This document shows, piece by piece, positions 7,498 through 16,293 of a stretch of 32,416 nucleotides of DNA (its first letter is position 1; the number at the start of each line of letters is the position of its first letter). This DNA comes from Candidatus Omnitrophota bacterium (lineage in GTDB: Bacteria; Omnitrophota; Gorgyraeia; Gorgyraeales; Gorgyraeaceae), in NCBI GenBank assembly GCA_003485765.1, contig DNHS01000033.1, positions 12,791-45,206 of the forward strand, read 5' to 3'. Made by a program: the position numbers and the translations under genes. The notes below the pieces were generated by a model. That model did no database searches. It was not told where the DNA came from and saw only the letters and a list, made by a program, of their open reading frames with translations.

Positions 7498-8679
7498 ATG
7501 CCATACGAATTGTGGATTAGCTTTAGATATCTGGTCTCGAAGCGCAAAGAAAAATTTATCTCCATCATAAGTTTTATCTCGATAATGGGCGTGGCTGTGG
7601 GCGTAACAGCCCTTATTGTGGTGCTGGCTGTGATGAGCGGCTTTGACAATGACCTTCGCGAAAAGATAGTTGGCACAAATTCGCATATAATAGTTGAAAA
7701 AGAAGGCGGCATCTCTGATTATAACGGCCTTGCGAGCAAGATAAATAAGATACAGCACGTAAAAGCAAGTTCTCCTTTTCTGAATGGCCAGGCCCTCATA
7801 AGGCAGGATGAACAAGTCCTTGGTGTAATATTAAGAGGCATAGACCCTGTAAGAGAAAAGGATGTCACTAATATACAAAAATACCTGGAGTCAGGAACGC
7901 TCAATCTTAAAAAGGACACAGTCCTGATAGGAAAAGAGCTTTCTTCTAGGCTGGGTTTAAAGATAGGGGATGCTATTTCTTTGATATCTGCTGCGGATCC
8001 TGAACCAAAGGGTTTTAAGGTAGCGGGTATCTTTAATTCAGGCATGTTTGAGTATGACATGAGTCTTATATTTACAAATCTTGAGGGCGCCCAGAATTTT
8101 TATGCCACCGGCAATGTGGCAGGCGGCATAGGCGTGCGGGTGGATGATGTAAACAACGCAGACCGCATAAAAAAAGATGTCCAGAAACAGATAGGGTTTG
8201 ATTATTGGGTAAGAAGCTGGTCAGAGTTGAATAAAAATCTATTCAGCGCCCTGAAACTTGAGAAGATAACCATGTTCATAATACTTGCGCTCATTGTGGT
8301 TGTGGCGTGCTTTAATATAGCCAGCGCTCTTATCATGATGGTTATGGAAAAGACAAAAGATATAGGCATCCTTAAATCAATAGGAGCTGATAATAAAAGC
8401 ATAAGAAAGATATTTATGCTGGATGGTTTTCTAATAGGTTTCACAGGAACGCTTATTGGCGCCATAGGAGGTTTTGGCCTATGTTACTTATTAAAGACAT
8501 ATCAATTTATAAAATTGCCAAAAGACATTTATTACATAGACAGGCTGCCTGTTAATCTGGAGCTGTCGGATTCAATAATTGTAATAGCCGCAGCAATACT
8601 GATAAGTTTATTATCAACGCTTTATCCGTCATGGCAGGCAGCTAAGATGGAGCCGGTGGAAGCGCTTAGATACGAATAA
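7498..8679 (+). CDS. LolC/LolE-type lipoprotein-releasing ABC permease
   Basis: The 393-residue protein has the FtsX-like architecture of LolC/LolE: an N-terminal membrane helix (about 25-50, SIMGVAVGVTALIVVLAVMSG in the family style), a large periplasmic domain (about 55-250), and three C-terminal helices including FIILALIVVVACFNIASALIM and ending in LYPSWQAAKMEPVEALRYE, the standard tail of this permease class. With LolD it would extract mature lipoproteins from the inner membrane for delivery to the outer membrane. Only one permease gene is present, so it probably forms a homodimer (the LolF-like case) or has a partner elsewhere; I therefore give no gene symbol. It is sandwiched between lysS and lolD with gaps of two bases on both sides. 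LolA and LolB are not in the window. Confidence 0.9.
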   Translation: MPYELWISFRYLVSKRKEKFISIISFISIMGVAVGVTALIVVLAVMSGFDNDLREKIVGTNSHIIVEKEGGISDYNGLASKINKIQHVKASSPFLNGQALIRQDEQVLGVILRGIDPVREKDVTNIQKYLESGTLNLKKDTVLIGKELSSRLGLKIGDAISLISAADPEPKGFKVAGIFNSGMFEYDMSLIFTNLEGAQNFYATGNVAGGIGVRVDDVNNADRIKKDVQKQIGFDYWVRSWSELNKNLFSALKLEKITMFIILALIVVVACFNIASALIMMVMEKTKDIGILKSIGADNKSIRKIFMLDGFLIGFTGTLIGAIGGFGLCYLLKTYQFIKLPKDIYYIDRLPVNLELSDSIIVIAAAILISLLSTLYPSWQAAKMEPVEALRYE

Positions 8680-8681
8680 AG

Positions 8682-9356
8682 ATGCTAAGAGCAGATAACG
8701 TTCATAAGATATACAAAGATGGCAAAAGAGAACTGCATGTTTTAAGGGGGGTTAGCTTAGAATTAAGGAAAGATGAAGTAATTGCAATTGTGGGCCCTTC
8801 TGGAGCAGGCAAGTCAACACTTTTACATATATTAGGCGGCGTAGATAAGCCAAGCTCAGGCAAAGTATTTTTGGACAACTCTGATTTTTACAGTTTGGAC
8901 GATATTAAAAGAGCCAGGTTTAGAAATCAAAAAATAGGATTTGTGTTTCAGTTTTATCACCTGCTCCCTGATTTTACAGCATTGGAAAATGTAATGCTGC
9001 CAGCGTTTATAAAAGGTGAAAAATGGAGGACGAAAGGTGGAGCGCTGAGGAATAAAGCTGAGATTCTATTGGAAGATGTAGGGCTTGGGAAAAGAATGCG
9101 CCACAGGCCGAGCGAACTTTCAGGAGGAGAGCAGCAGAGAGTCGCTATAGCAAGGGGTTTGATAAATAATCCAAAGGTGCTCTTGTGCGATGAGCCTACG
9201 GGCAATCTGGATTCTGAAATGGGCCTGGAGATATTGAATATATTGTTTAATCTTAATAAAAAGAATAAAACAGCAATTGTGATTGTTACTCACGATAAGG
9301 AAATAGCGCGAAGAGCTGATAGAATTGTAGAAATGAAGGATGGGATTTTAGTTTAA
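8682..9356 (+). CDS. lolD: Lipoprotein-releasing system ATP-binding protein LolD
   Basis: This 224-residue ABC ATPase carries Walker A GPSGAGKST, the Q-loop in FVFQFYHLLPDFTALENV, signature LSGGEQQRVAIARG, Walker B VLLCDEPTGNLD and the switch histidine in VIVTHD. The FYHLLPDFTALENVMLPA and EPTGNLD wording is typical of the LolD/MacB/FtsE group. Position directly after a LolC/E permease, two bases apart, makes LolD the most likely identity. It would power lipoprotein release from the inner membrane. A MacB-type exporter ATPase is the alternative but no MacA-like partner is nearby. Confidence 0.93.
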   Translation: MLRADNVHKIYKDGKRELHVLRGVSLELRKDEVIAIVGPSGAGKSTLLHILGGVDKPSSGKVFLDNSDFYSLDDIKRARFRNQKIGFVFQFYHLLPDFTALENVMLPAFIKGEKWRTKGGALRNKAEILLEDVGLGKRMRHRPSELSGGEQQRVAIARGLINNPKVLLCDEPTGNLDSEMGLEILNILFNLNKKNKTAIVIVTHDKEIARRADRIVEMKDGILV

Positions 9357-9375
9357 AGTTAAAAATGGAGGAGAT

Positions 9376-10248
9376 ATGGGCTTAAAGGTTTATATTAATG
9401 GTGAATATTTTGAGAAAAACGAAGCAAAGGTTTCTGTTTTTGATCACGGGCTTTTGTATGGCGACGGAGTGTTTGAAGGAATCCGCTCATATGCTAGGCT
9501 TATTTTTAAATTAAAGGAGCATATAGACAGGCTTTACGAGTCTAGTCATGGCATCATGCTGAATATTCCGCTTTCCAAAGAAGATATGATAAAGGCAGTG
9601 GTGGAAACGCTTAAATTAAATCAATTGGACAATGCCTATATCAGGCTTATAGTTACAAGAGGCATAGGGGATCTAGGCCTGGACCCAAGGAAGTGTAAGT
9701 CCGCTTCTATTATCATCATTACGGATAATATAAAGCTTTATCCTGAAAAGATGTACAAGGAAGGATTGAGCATTATTACAGTGCCTACGCCAAGGAATAT
9801 ACCAGAGGCGTTAAACCCTCAGATTAAATCTCTGAATTACCTTAACAATATTCTTGCAAAAATAGAGGCATTAAACTGCGGATATGAAGAGGCATTAATG
9901 TTTACTGCCCATGGATATGTGGCAGAATGCACAGGAGATAATATTTTTATTATAAAAGACAATAACCTGATCACTCCGCCTGCGTATCTCGGGATACTTA
10001 AAGGCATTACAAGGGCGTGCGTGATGGATATTGCAAAGAAAATTGGCATGACAGTAAAAGAAGAAGTAATCACAAGGCATAATATCTTTACAGCTAGCGA
10101 GTGTTTTCTTACAGGCACTGCGGCAGAGATCATACCTGTTGTGCGCGTGGACAAAAGGATTATCGGAGACGGAAAACCTGGGAAAATTATATTAAATTTA
10201 ATGAAGGAGTTTAAGAAACTGACGAAGACAGACGGGGTAAAATATTAA
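9376..10248 (+). CDS. ilvE: Class IV aminotransferase, probably branched-chain amino acid aminotransferase
   Basis: The 290-residue protein is a PLP-dependent fold-type IV aminotransferase. It begins VYINGEYF and shows SVFDHGLLYGDGVFEGIRSY, the PLP lysine in PQIKSLNYLNNILAKIEA, and the phosphate-binding region with GDNIFII and ILKGITRACVMDIAKKIG, followed by TGTAAEIIPV. These features fit IlvE, which makes the last step of Leu, Ile and Val synthesis; D-alanine aminotransferase and aminodeoxychorismate lyase share the fold and cannot be excluded by motif alone. GAGGAG at about 9367 gives a clear ribosome site. The gene ends two bases before a large structured repeat at 10251, which separates it from mcsA. 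Confidence 0.85.
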   Translation: MGLKVYINGEYFEKNEAKVSVFDHGLLYGDGVFEGIRSYARLIFKLKEHIDRLYESSHGIMLNIPLSKEDMIKAVVETLKLNQLDNAYIRLIVTRGIGDLGLDPRKCKSASIIIITDNIKLYPEKMYKEGLSIITVPTPRNIPEALNPQIKSLNYLNNILAKIEALNCGYEEALMFTAHGYVAECTGDNIFIIKDNNLITPPAYLGILKGITRACVMDIAKKIGMTVKEEVITRHNIFTASECFLTGTAAEIIPVVRVDKRIIGDGKPGKIILNLMKEFKKLTKTDGVKY

Positions 10249-10250
10249 AA

Positions 10251-10425
10251 TTATCCAGACCAGCTGTGGTCTGAGGCACATTAGAAAAGTTTTGGCAAAT
10301 GTCCGCAAGGATTTACAGCGAGTTTCGGTCAGTTGACAAAGCGATAGTCGGCAGAGAAACGAGCTGTAAACCGTAGCGGACGGCAAAACTATTTCGTGCC
10401 GAACGACCACAGCTGGTCTGGATAA
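10251..10425 (+). repeat. Structured hairpin repeat, copy 1 (undescribed family)
   Basis: Perfect 21-base inverted arms (10251-10271 and 10405-10425) enclose a core that folds as one long interrupted hairpin. The pairs are GGCAC/GTGCC (10275/10396), AGTTTTG/CAAAACT (10288/10384), GTCCGC/GCGGAC (10301/10376), TTTACAGC/GCTGTAAA (10312/10363), GTTTC/GAAAC (10322/10356) and GTTGAC/GTCGGC with wobbles (10332/10347), capped by AAAGCGATA. A tandem GA/GA internal loop sits at 10320-10321 and 10361-10362. The core reappears at 23595 and, inverted, at 27704. No T-run follows on the + strand, so it is not an ordinary terminator. It fills nearly the whole gap between ilvE and mcsA. Confidence 0.9.
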
Positions 10426-10449
10426 GAATATAAATTACAGGAGGGAATA

Positions 10450-10950
10450 ATGGTCTGCAATATATGCGGCAAGAGCCAGGCTACTGTGCATCTTACAGAA
10501 ATAATAGATGAACAGATAACAGAACTGCATCTGTGCGAGGAATGCGCTCAGAAAAAAGGCGCCCAGATGGAAAGCCATTTCGGGCTTTCCGATCTTCTGG
10601 CTGGCCTGGCTGATCTTGGCACGCAGTTCAATAAAACAAAAACAGAGCCTAAGCTTAAATGCCCTAAGTGCGGGCTTACCTATGAAGATTTTAAAAAGGT
10701 GGGAAGGCTCGGCTGCGGCGAATGCTATAATGCTTTTAAAGAAGCGCTTGTTCCTCTTTTAAAAAGGATACACGGGTCCACGCAGCACTATGGTAAATCC
10801 CCTAAAAAAATAGCCAAGATAGTCAAGGCAAAGAATGAATTAGATGTCCTGAAAGAAAAACTTCAGAAGGCAATACAGAAAGAGGACTTTGAAGAAGCAG
10901 TTAAACTGCGCGATAAGATAAGAGAATTAGAGAAGAAGAATAATAAATAA
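10450..10950 (+). CDS. mcsA: McsA-like zinc and UVR-motif protein, activator of McsB
   Basis: McsA activates the protein arginine kinase McsB in Bacillus. This 166-residue protein has CNICG (C3, C6) and LCEECA near the N-terminus, a second cysteine group CPKCG and GCGECY (zinc-binding), and a C-terminal UVR motif in LKEKLQKAIQKEDFEEAVKLRDKI, the region that interacts with Clp ATPases in UvrB/C-type motifs. GGAGGG lies upstream at the right distance. mcsB begins 12 bases after the stop and clpC follows, so the order mcsA-mcsB-clpC matches the Bacillus clpC operon apart from ctsR, which is missing. Length is close to the B. subtilis protein. Confidence 0.9.
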   Translation: MVCNICGKSQATVHLTEIIDEQITELHLCEECAQKKGAQMESHFGLSDLLAGLADLGTQFNKTKTEPKLKCPKCGLTYEDFKKVGRLGCGECYNAFKEALVPLLKRIHGSTQHYGKSPKKIAKIVKAKNELDVLKEKLQKAIQKEDFEEAVKLRDKIRELEKKNNK

Positions 10951-10962
10951 GAGGAGAAGCCC

Positions 10963-12015
10963 ATGACATTGGATGATTTATTGAATAACACCGGCGAATG
11001 GATCAGGTGCACAGGCCCTGCCTGTGATATTGTGATGTCTTCGCGCGTGAGGCTGGCAAGAAATCTTGCGAATTATCCTTTTTCGCATTGGGCAAGCAAG
11101 AAAGAACAGGAGACAGTCCTTTGGACTTCAAAAGAAAGTATTTTGTCGCTCAAGAAATTAAAAGACTCATTATTTGTGGAAATAGGAAAGCTAGACTCTA
11201 TAGATAAGCAATTTCTTGTGGAAAGGCATCTTATGAGCAAGGAACATATGATAGACGCAGAAAATAAAGGTTTGTCTGTGGGCCAGGATGAAGTCATTAG
11301 CATAATGATCAATGAAGAAGACCACCTGCGCATGCAGGTCATGAAATCAGGTTTTAATTTAAAAGAGGCGTGGCAGATAATAAATGACATAGATGCTGAA
11401 TTGGGGAATTCCCTGGATTTTGCGTATTCCATGGATTTCGGGTATCTCACAGCCTGTCCTACAAATACAGGGACCGGCATGAGGGCATCTGTAATGCTGC
11501 ATTTGCCTTCGCTTGTGATGACAAAACAGATCGGAAAAGTCCTGCAGGCTATTACAAAGTTGAGTTTGACTGCGCGCGGCTTATACGGAGAGGGTACGGA
11601 GGCGAGTGGTAATTTTTTCCAGATATCAAACCAGGTTTCTCTGGGCCACAAAGAGGATGATATAATAGATAATATAGACAGGATTATAAAACAAATAGTC
11701 GATCATGAGCAGAGCGCCAGAGAAACGCTTCTTGCGCAAAATAGAGAAGCCCTGGAAGATAGAATTTGGCGGGCATATGGAACATTGAAAAGCGCCCATA
11801 TAATAACAAGCACAGAGACCATAGACCTTCTTTCGCTTGCAAGGCTGGGAGTTGACTTAGGCGTGATAAAACAGGCAGACAGAACTCTTATTAATGAACT
11901 TTTTGTAATAACTCAGCCTGCGCACCTTCAAAAACTGGAAAAGAAAAAACTCAGCCCTAATCAGAGAGACGTTAAGAGAGCAGAGATCATCAGAGAAAAA
12001 TTAGGGAAACAATAG
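10963..12015 (+). CDS. mcsB: Protein arginine kinase McsB
   Basis: McsB phosphorylates arginine side chains, marking proteins for the ClpC-ClpP protease. The 350-residue protein belongs to the phosphagen (guanido) kinase family: VMSSRVRLARNLANYPF is the nucleotide-binding arginine segment, CPTNTGTGMRASVMLHLP is the active-site cysteine segment, and the region GLYGEGTEASGNFFQISNQ carries the signature found in McsB rather than in creatine kinases. EDRIWRAYGTLKSA near residue 265 resembles the McsB C-terminal region. The start is supported by GAGGAG. McsB, McsA and ClpC are contiguous, which argues strongly for this identity over a metabolic arginine kinase. No phosphoarginine phosphatase (YwlE) is seen nearby. 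Confidence 0.93.
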   Translation: MTLDDLLNNTGEWIRCTGPACDIVMSSRVRLARNLANYPFSHWASKKEQETVLWTSKESILSLKKLKDSLFVEIGKLDSIDKQFLVERHLMSKEHMIDAENKGLSVGQDEVISIMINEEDHLRMQVMKSGFNLKEAWQIINDIDAELGNSLDFAYSMDFGYLTACPTNTGTGMRASVMLHLPSLVMTKQIGKVLQAITKLSLTARGLYGEGTEASGNFFQISNQVSLGHKEDDIIDNIDRIIKQIVDHEQSARETLLAQNREALEDRIWRAYGTLKSAHIITSTETIDLLSLARLGVDLGVIKQADRTLINELFVITQPAHLQKLEKKKLSPNQRDVKRAEIIREKLGKQ

Positions 12016-12031
12016 ACAGGAGGAATTGGCT

Positions 12032-14488
12032 ATGTTCAACAGGTTCACAGAGCGCGCGAGGAAAGTAATAATTTTAGCAAAAGAAGAGGCGAAGAGGTTT
12101 AATCACGATTATATAGGCACTGAGCATATATTGCTCGGGCTTTTAAGAGAAGGGGAAGGCGTGGCCGCAGTCGTGCTTCAAAAAATGGGCCTCAATCTAC
12201 AGCAGATACGGATGGAGATAGAAAAGATTGTGAAGCCAGGCCCACCTATGGTTGTCTCAGGGGATGTGCCTTTTACTCCCACAGCAAAAAAAGTTATAGA
12301 GCTTTCAAGCGAAGAGGCAAGGTCTCTCGGCCATAACTATATAGGCACAGAACATATTTTATTAGGACTTATAAGAGAGGGTGAAGGCGTTGCGTCCCAA
12401 GTGCTGGTAAATCTTGGTCTTGATCTGAATAAAGTTAGAGAAGAGATAGCTGAGCTTTTAGGCTCTAATATGCAGCCTGGTTTTGGAGGCCCTCAGCAAG
12501 GGCAGGCTCAAGCAACAGGGCATACTTCGCAGCAGAGAACAAGTTCTAAAACTCCTGCGCTTGATGCGTTTGGCAGGAACCTTACTCAACTTGCGCGCGA
12601 CAATAAATTAGATCCTGTAATAGGGAGAGAGAGTGAAATAGAAAGGGTTATCCAGATACTTTCAAGGCGCACAAAAAATAATCCAGTGCTTTTAGGCGAA
12701 GCAGGGGTTGGGAAAACAGCAATAGTGGAAGGCCTTGCGCAAAAGATAGTGAAAGGCGATGTGCCTGAAATATTGAAAGATAAAAAGGTAATAATCCTGG
12801 ATCTTGCGCTCATGGTAGCTGGCACAAAATATAGAGGCCAGTTTGAAGAGAGAATAAAAGCAGTAATGGATGAGATAAAAAGGTCTGAAAATGTTATTAT
12901 TTTTATTGATGAATTGCATACCCTGGTTGGAGCAGGAGGAGCGGAAGGCGCGATAGACGCTTCAAATATACTGAAGCCTGCTCTTTCAAGAGGCGAGATA
13001 CAGTGTATAGGAGCGACTACCCTGGTTGAATATAGAAAACACATAGAAAAAGACGCTGCGCTTGAAAGGCGTTTTCAGATAATTATGGTTGAACCTCCTA
13101 GTGTTAGTGAAACAGTGGAAATACTAAAAGGCCTCAGGGACAGGTATGAAGCTCATCATAGAGTTGAGATTACAGATTCCGCAGTAGAGGCTGCAGCCAA
13201 ATTTTCGGACAGGTATATTGCAGGAAGGTTTTTGCCTGACAAGGCGATAGACTTAATAGATGAAGCAGGCGCAAAGGCCAGACTTTCCATTATGACCGCT
13301 CCTAAGGAAATAAAGGATATGGAGAGCGAGATAGAGAATATCCATAAAGAAAAAGATTCTGCGATAAAAAACCAGGATTTTGAAAAAGCCGCTAATCTGA
13401 GGGATGAGGAAAAGAAAGCCAGGCTAAGGCTGGATAAGACGCGAGAGGAATGGAAAAAATCCAGGACGGAGGCAAGGCCAAAGGTTGACGAAGAAATGAT
13501 CGCCAATATGGTTTCAAAATGGACAGGCATACCTATTTTCAGGCTTGAAGAAAAAGAGTCTGAACGGCTTATGAAGATGGAAGATGAGCTGCACAATAGA
13601 ATAATTGGCCAGGATGAGGCCATAAGCGCTATTGCCCATGCAGTCAGGCGTTCGCGCGCAGGCATAAAGGATCCAAAGAGGCCGATAGGCTCTTTTGTAT
13701 TCCTTGGGCCTACAGGCGTAGGTAAAACTCATTTGGGGAGAGTCCTCGCAGAATTTATGTTCGGCGATGAAAACGCGCTCATACAGCTTGATATGTCTGA
13801 GTACATGGAAAAATTTAATGTGTCAAGGCTTGTAGGAGCTCCTCCTGGATACGTGGGCTATGAAGAAGGCGGGCAGCTTACAGAAAAAGTCAGGCGCAGG
13901 CCTTACTCAGTCGTACTTTTGGATGAAATAGAAAAGGCTCACCCTGATGTATTTAATATCCTGCTTCAAGTCCTTGAAGACGGACGCCTTACAGACAGTT
14001 TCGGCAGAAAGGTGGACTTCAGAAATACAATACTTATCATGACATCTAATGTCGGAACAGAGATATTCAGAAAACATGGTTCCCTTGGTTTTAAATCAGA
14101 ATCACAGGAATTTACTTACAAGGATATGAAAGAGAGGCTTCTGGATCAGGTTAAAAAAACATTTAAACCTGAATTTTTAAACAGGATTGACGATACAATA
14201 GTATTCCATCCGCTCACAAAGGATGACCTCTATAAGATTATAGAAATAGAGATGGAAGAGGTTAAGGCCAGGTTGAAAGAGCAGGCTGTGGACATAAGCC
14301 TTGACCAGTCGGCAAAAGACCTTTTAATAGAAAAAGGTTTTGATCCTGTTTTCGGCGCAAGGCCTTTGAAGCGCACCATACAAAGGTTTCTGGAAGATCC
14401 TTTGGCAGAGGAAATCATCTCAAAACGCTTTGAAAAAGGAAAACCCGTAAAGGTATCCGCAGAAAACGGAAAACTTGTATTAAAATAA
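12032..14488 (+). CDS. clpC: ATP-dependent Clp protease ATP-binding subunit ClpC
   Basis: ClpC is the AAA+ unfoldase that feeds substrates, including arginine-phosphorylated proteins, to ClpP. The 818-residue product has two N-terminal Clp repeats (about 1-145, each with YIGTEHILLGL), a first AAA+ domain with GEAGVGKTAIVEGLA and FIDELHTLVGAG, a UVR-containing middle domain (KNQDFEKAANLRDEE), and a second AAA+ domain with GPTGVGKTHLGR, LLDEIEKAHPDVFN and the sensor region FNRIDD. The middle domain type marks it as ClpC, not ClpA or ClpB. I start at ATG 12032 because AGGAGG (12018-12023) lies eight bases upstream; TTG at 12026 would be only two bases from it. clpP is not in the window. Confidence 0.95.
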   Translation: MFNRFTERARKVIILAKEEAKRFNHDYIGTEHILLGLLREGEGVAAVVLQKMGLNLQQIRMEIEKIVKPGPPMVVSGDVPFTPTAKKVIELSSEEARSLGHNYIGTEHILLGLIREGEGVASQVLVNLGLDLNKVREEIAELLGSNMQPGFGGPQQGQAQATGHTSQQRTSSKTPALDAFGRNLTQLARDNKLDPVIGRESEIERVIQILSRRTKNNPVLLGEAGVGKTAIVEGLAQKIVKGDVPEILKDKKVIILDLALMVAGTKYRGQFEERIKAVMDEIKRSENVIIFIDELHTLVGAGGAEGAIDASNILKPALSRGEIQCIGATTLVEYRKHIEKDAALERRFQIIMVEPPSVSETVEILKGLRDRYEAHHRVEITDSAVEAAAKFSDRYIAGRFLPDKAIDLIDEAGAKARLSIMTAPKEIKDMESEIENIHKEKDSAIKNQDFEKAANLRDEEKKARLRLDKTREEWKKSRTEARPKVDEEMIANMVSKWTGIPIFRLEEKESERLMKMEDELHNRIIGQDEAISAIAHAVRRSRAGIKDPKRPIGSFVFLGPTGVGKTHLGRVLAEFMFGDENALIQLDMSEYMEKFNVSRLVGAPPGYVGYEEGGQLTEKVRRRPYSVVLLDEIEKAHPDVFNILLQVLEDGRLTDSFGRKVDFRNTILIMTSNVGTEIFRKHGSLGFKSESQEFTYKDMKERLLDQVKKTFKPEFLNRIDDTIVFHPLTKDDLYKIIEIEMEEVKARLKEQAVDISLDQSAKDLLIEKGFDPVFGARPLKRTIQRFLEDPLAEEIISKRFEKGKPVKVSAENGKLVLK

Positions 14489-14491
14489 CAG

Positions 14492-15493
14492 ATGAACCAT
14501 AGAGATAGGAATTTAAGGATTGTAACGCTAACTGCAATTTTAATCTTTATTATTACAGTGAGCGCCAGAGCGATAGACTTAGGAATTGATAAAGCAGTTT
14601 CTTTAAATTTTTATTTTTGTGACAATAAAAAGGTGGTTTCAGAATTAAAAATAGACAGCCTGGATATTAAAGGCGCAATTCTATCCGGCAACTTTATTTT
14701 AAAGGCCAAGGTATTGAAAAATAACGGCCTGACTGGAAAACTTTATTCCAGCAATATGACCATAAATTCAAGCGCTTTGCCGGATTTAAAGATATTCTTC
14801 AAGCTTACAAAGGATAAGCTTGAGGTCTATTCTCTGAATTTTGGAAATGCGTATCGTTTAAAAGGCACTGTAAGATTAAAAGAACAGTTTGAAACAAATA
14901 TATATTTTGAAATACTCAGGGCTAACCTGAAAGATATTGCAACAATAATAAAGGCAAAAAGGCCGGATGTTGTAACCGGCGTTATTAACGGACTTTTCAA
15001 TATAAAAGGCCCGCTCAATAACCTCCAATCAAGCGGTTTTATAGGCGGGAGATATGGAAAGATAGGCCCTATCTGGTATGATTCCGCTGATATAAGAATA
15101 CAGGGCATAGGGCCTATAATCAACATAGTGGACTCCAGGATCAAGCAGGCTCAGGCTACTTTTACAATGGAAGGTTATATAGACCTGAGAAATATTGTGG
15201 GCTCTGATCTCCTAAGTTACATAAAGCTGAAATCTGATATGAAAACAATAGTATGGGATGGCTGGGATATAAGTAAAGATGGTTACGATAGCCTTAAGAT
15301 GGTTAAGGATATTGGTGATAAGGTATCAGTTGGGTTTAAGACATTCGCTAGAGAAGAACTGCCTCCTTATAAGAAAAGGGACAATCTGGACGAGATGAGC
15401 CTGGAATACAAGCTGGATAATGGCCAGGCATTTCAGATGAAATTAAAAGAAAATGAAGAATTTTTTGGCATAGAACACAAGAAGAGGTTTTGA
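14492..15493 (+). CDS. Periplasmic AsmA/TamB-like protein of unknown function
   Basis: I do not recognise a precise family. The 333-residue product has a signal peptide or anchor at residues 10-28 ending near SARA, then alternating beta-strand-like segments, for example KIFFKLTKDKLEVYSLNF and TGVINGLFNIKGPLNNL, in the style of AsmA and TamB-like beta-groove proteins that carry or shield lipids in the periplasm. The C-terminus, LEYKLDNGQAFQMKLKENEE followed by FFGIEHKKRF, ends in alternating hydrophobic residues and a terminal Phe, as outer-membrane-associated TamB C-termini do. It begins four bases after clpC and ends nine bases before mlaE. The context suggests a part in phospholipid transport between membranes; this is inference. 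Confidence 0.6.
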   Translation: MNHRDRNLRIVTLTAILIFIITVSARAIDLGIDKAVSLNFYFCDNKKVVSELKIDSLDIKGAILSGNFILKAKVLKNNGLTGKLYSSNMTINSSALPDLKIFFKLTKDKLEVYSLNFGNAYRLKGTVRLKEQFETNIYFEILRANLKDIATIIKAKRPDVVTGVINGLFNIKGPLNNLQSSGFIGGRYGKIGPIWYDSADIRIQGIGPIINIVDSRIKQAQATFTMEGYIDLRNIVGSDLLSYIKLKSDMKTIVWDGWDISKDGYDSLKMVKDIGDKVSVGFKTFAREELPPYKKRDNLDEMSLEYKLDNGQAFQMKLKENEEFFGIEHKKRF

Positions 15494-15502
15494 AAGGCTT
15501 TT

Positions 15503-16285
15503 ATGAAAGAGTGGATAAAAAGTCTAGGTAAAAAAGCGCTGAATTTTTTTATTTATATAGGCGGCACATTTAATCTGATGGTCGGCACGATATTCCAGGT
15601 ATTTGTCCCGCCTTTAAGAAAAAAAGAATGGATTATACAAATGCACAAGATAGGCGTCATGAGTTTTCCGATAGTTTTTATGGTTGCGCTATTCACAGGA
15701 ATGGTGCTGGCGCTTCAGAGCGCGTATCAGTTGACAAAAATGAACGCTCAGATGTATATATCAAGCCTTGTGGCGCTTTCCATGCTCAGAGAACTTGGGC
15801 CTGTTTTAACAGCGCTTGTTATTGCGGGCAGGGTAGGGGCCAGTATCACTGCAGAGCTCGGGACAATGAAGGTGAGCGAGCAGATAGATGCTTTGAGGAC
15901 TCTTGCTACAAATCCCGTGAAATACCTTGTTGTGCCGCGGTTTCTCGCGCTATGCATTATGCTCCCCTTGCTTACAGTTTACGCAGATTTTATAGGCATA
16001 ATAGGCGGATATATGATAGGAGTTTATAAGCTTCTGATAGGATCTACCATATACTGGAAAATGACATTTGATACGCTTGCGTTCAAGGATTTATTCACAG
16101 GGCTTTTTAAGTCGCTTATATTCGCAATAATTATATGCATAGTTTCATGCTATGAAGGTTTTACTACAGAGGGCGGGGCCGAGGGCGTAGGAAAGGCCAC
16201 AACCCGCTCTGTTGTTATTTCGTTTATTTTAATAATTGCGGCTGACTGTCTTTTCACCGTATTATTTTATTTTATATTTCCGTAA
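15503..16285 (+). CDS. mlaE: MlaE-family ABC lipid transport permease
   Basis: MlaE is the inner-membrane permease of the Mla/MCE system that moves phospholipids between the membranes. The 260-residue protein has five or six membrane helices and the family signature LRELGPVLTALVIAGRVGAS followed by ITAELGTMKVSEQIDALRTL. Length is typical. Its ATPase (mlaF at 18460) and MCE protein (mlaD at 19226) lie downstream but are separated by ruvC-ruvA-ruvB, so the transporter genes are split within one apparent transcription unit. MlaB and MlaC homologues are not visible. Confidence 0.93.
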   Translation: MKEWIKSLGKKALNFFIYIGGTFNLMVGTIFQVFVPPLRKKEWIIQMHKIGVMSFPIVFMVALFTGMVLALQSAYQLTKMNAQMYISSLVALSMLRELGPVLTALVIAGRVGASITAELGTMKVSEQIDALRTLATNPVKYLVVPRFLALCIMLPLLTVYADFIGIIGGYMIGVYKLLIGSTIYWKMTFDTLAFKDLFTGLFKSLIFAIIICIVSCYEGFTTEGGAEGVGKATTRSVVISFILIIAADCLFTVLFYFIFP

Positions 16286-16293
16286 AAGGCATA

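Noticed and set aside
7051..7815. 254-codon open frame on the - strand
   Set aside because: It is antisense to the lysS end and lolC/E start, both of which have clear family motifs; its composition shows no recognisable domain.
10198..10410. Open reading frame of 70 codons on the - strand over the ilvE-mcsA gap
   Set aside because: Same explanation: it is the antisense of repeat copy 1 running into ilvE, with no independent support.
10251..10425. Integron attC site as an explanation of the structured repeat
   Set aside because: attC sites share folding with little sequence conservation, as these arms do, but they need terminal R' and R'' core sites (GTTRRRY type). None is evident here, the internal core is strongly conserved, and no integrase or cassette array is present.
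11073..11651. 192-codon open frame on the - strand
   Set aside because: Antisense shadow of mcsB, which is well supported.
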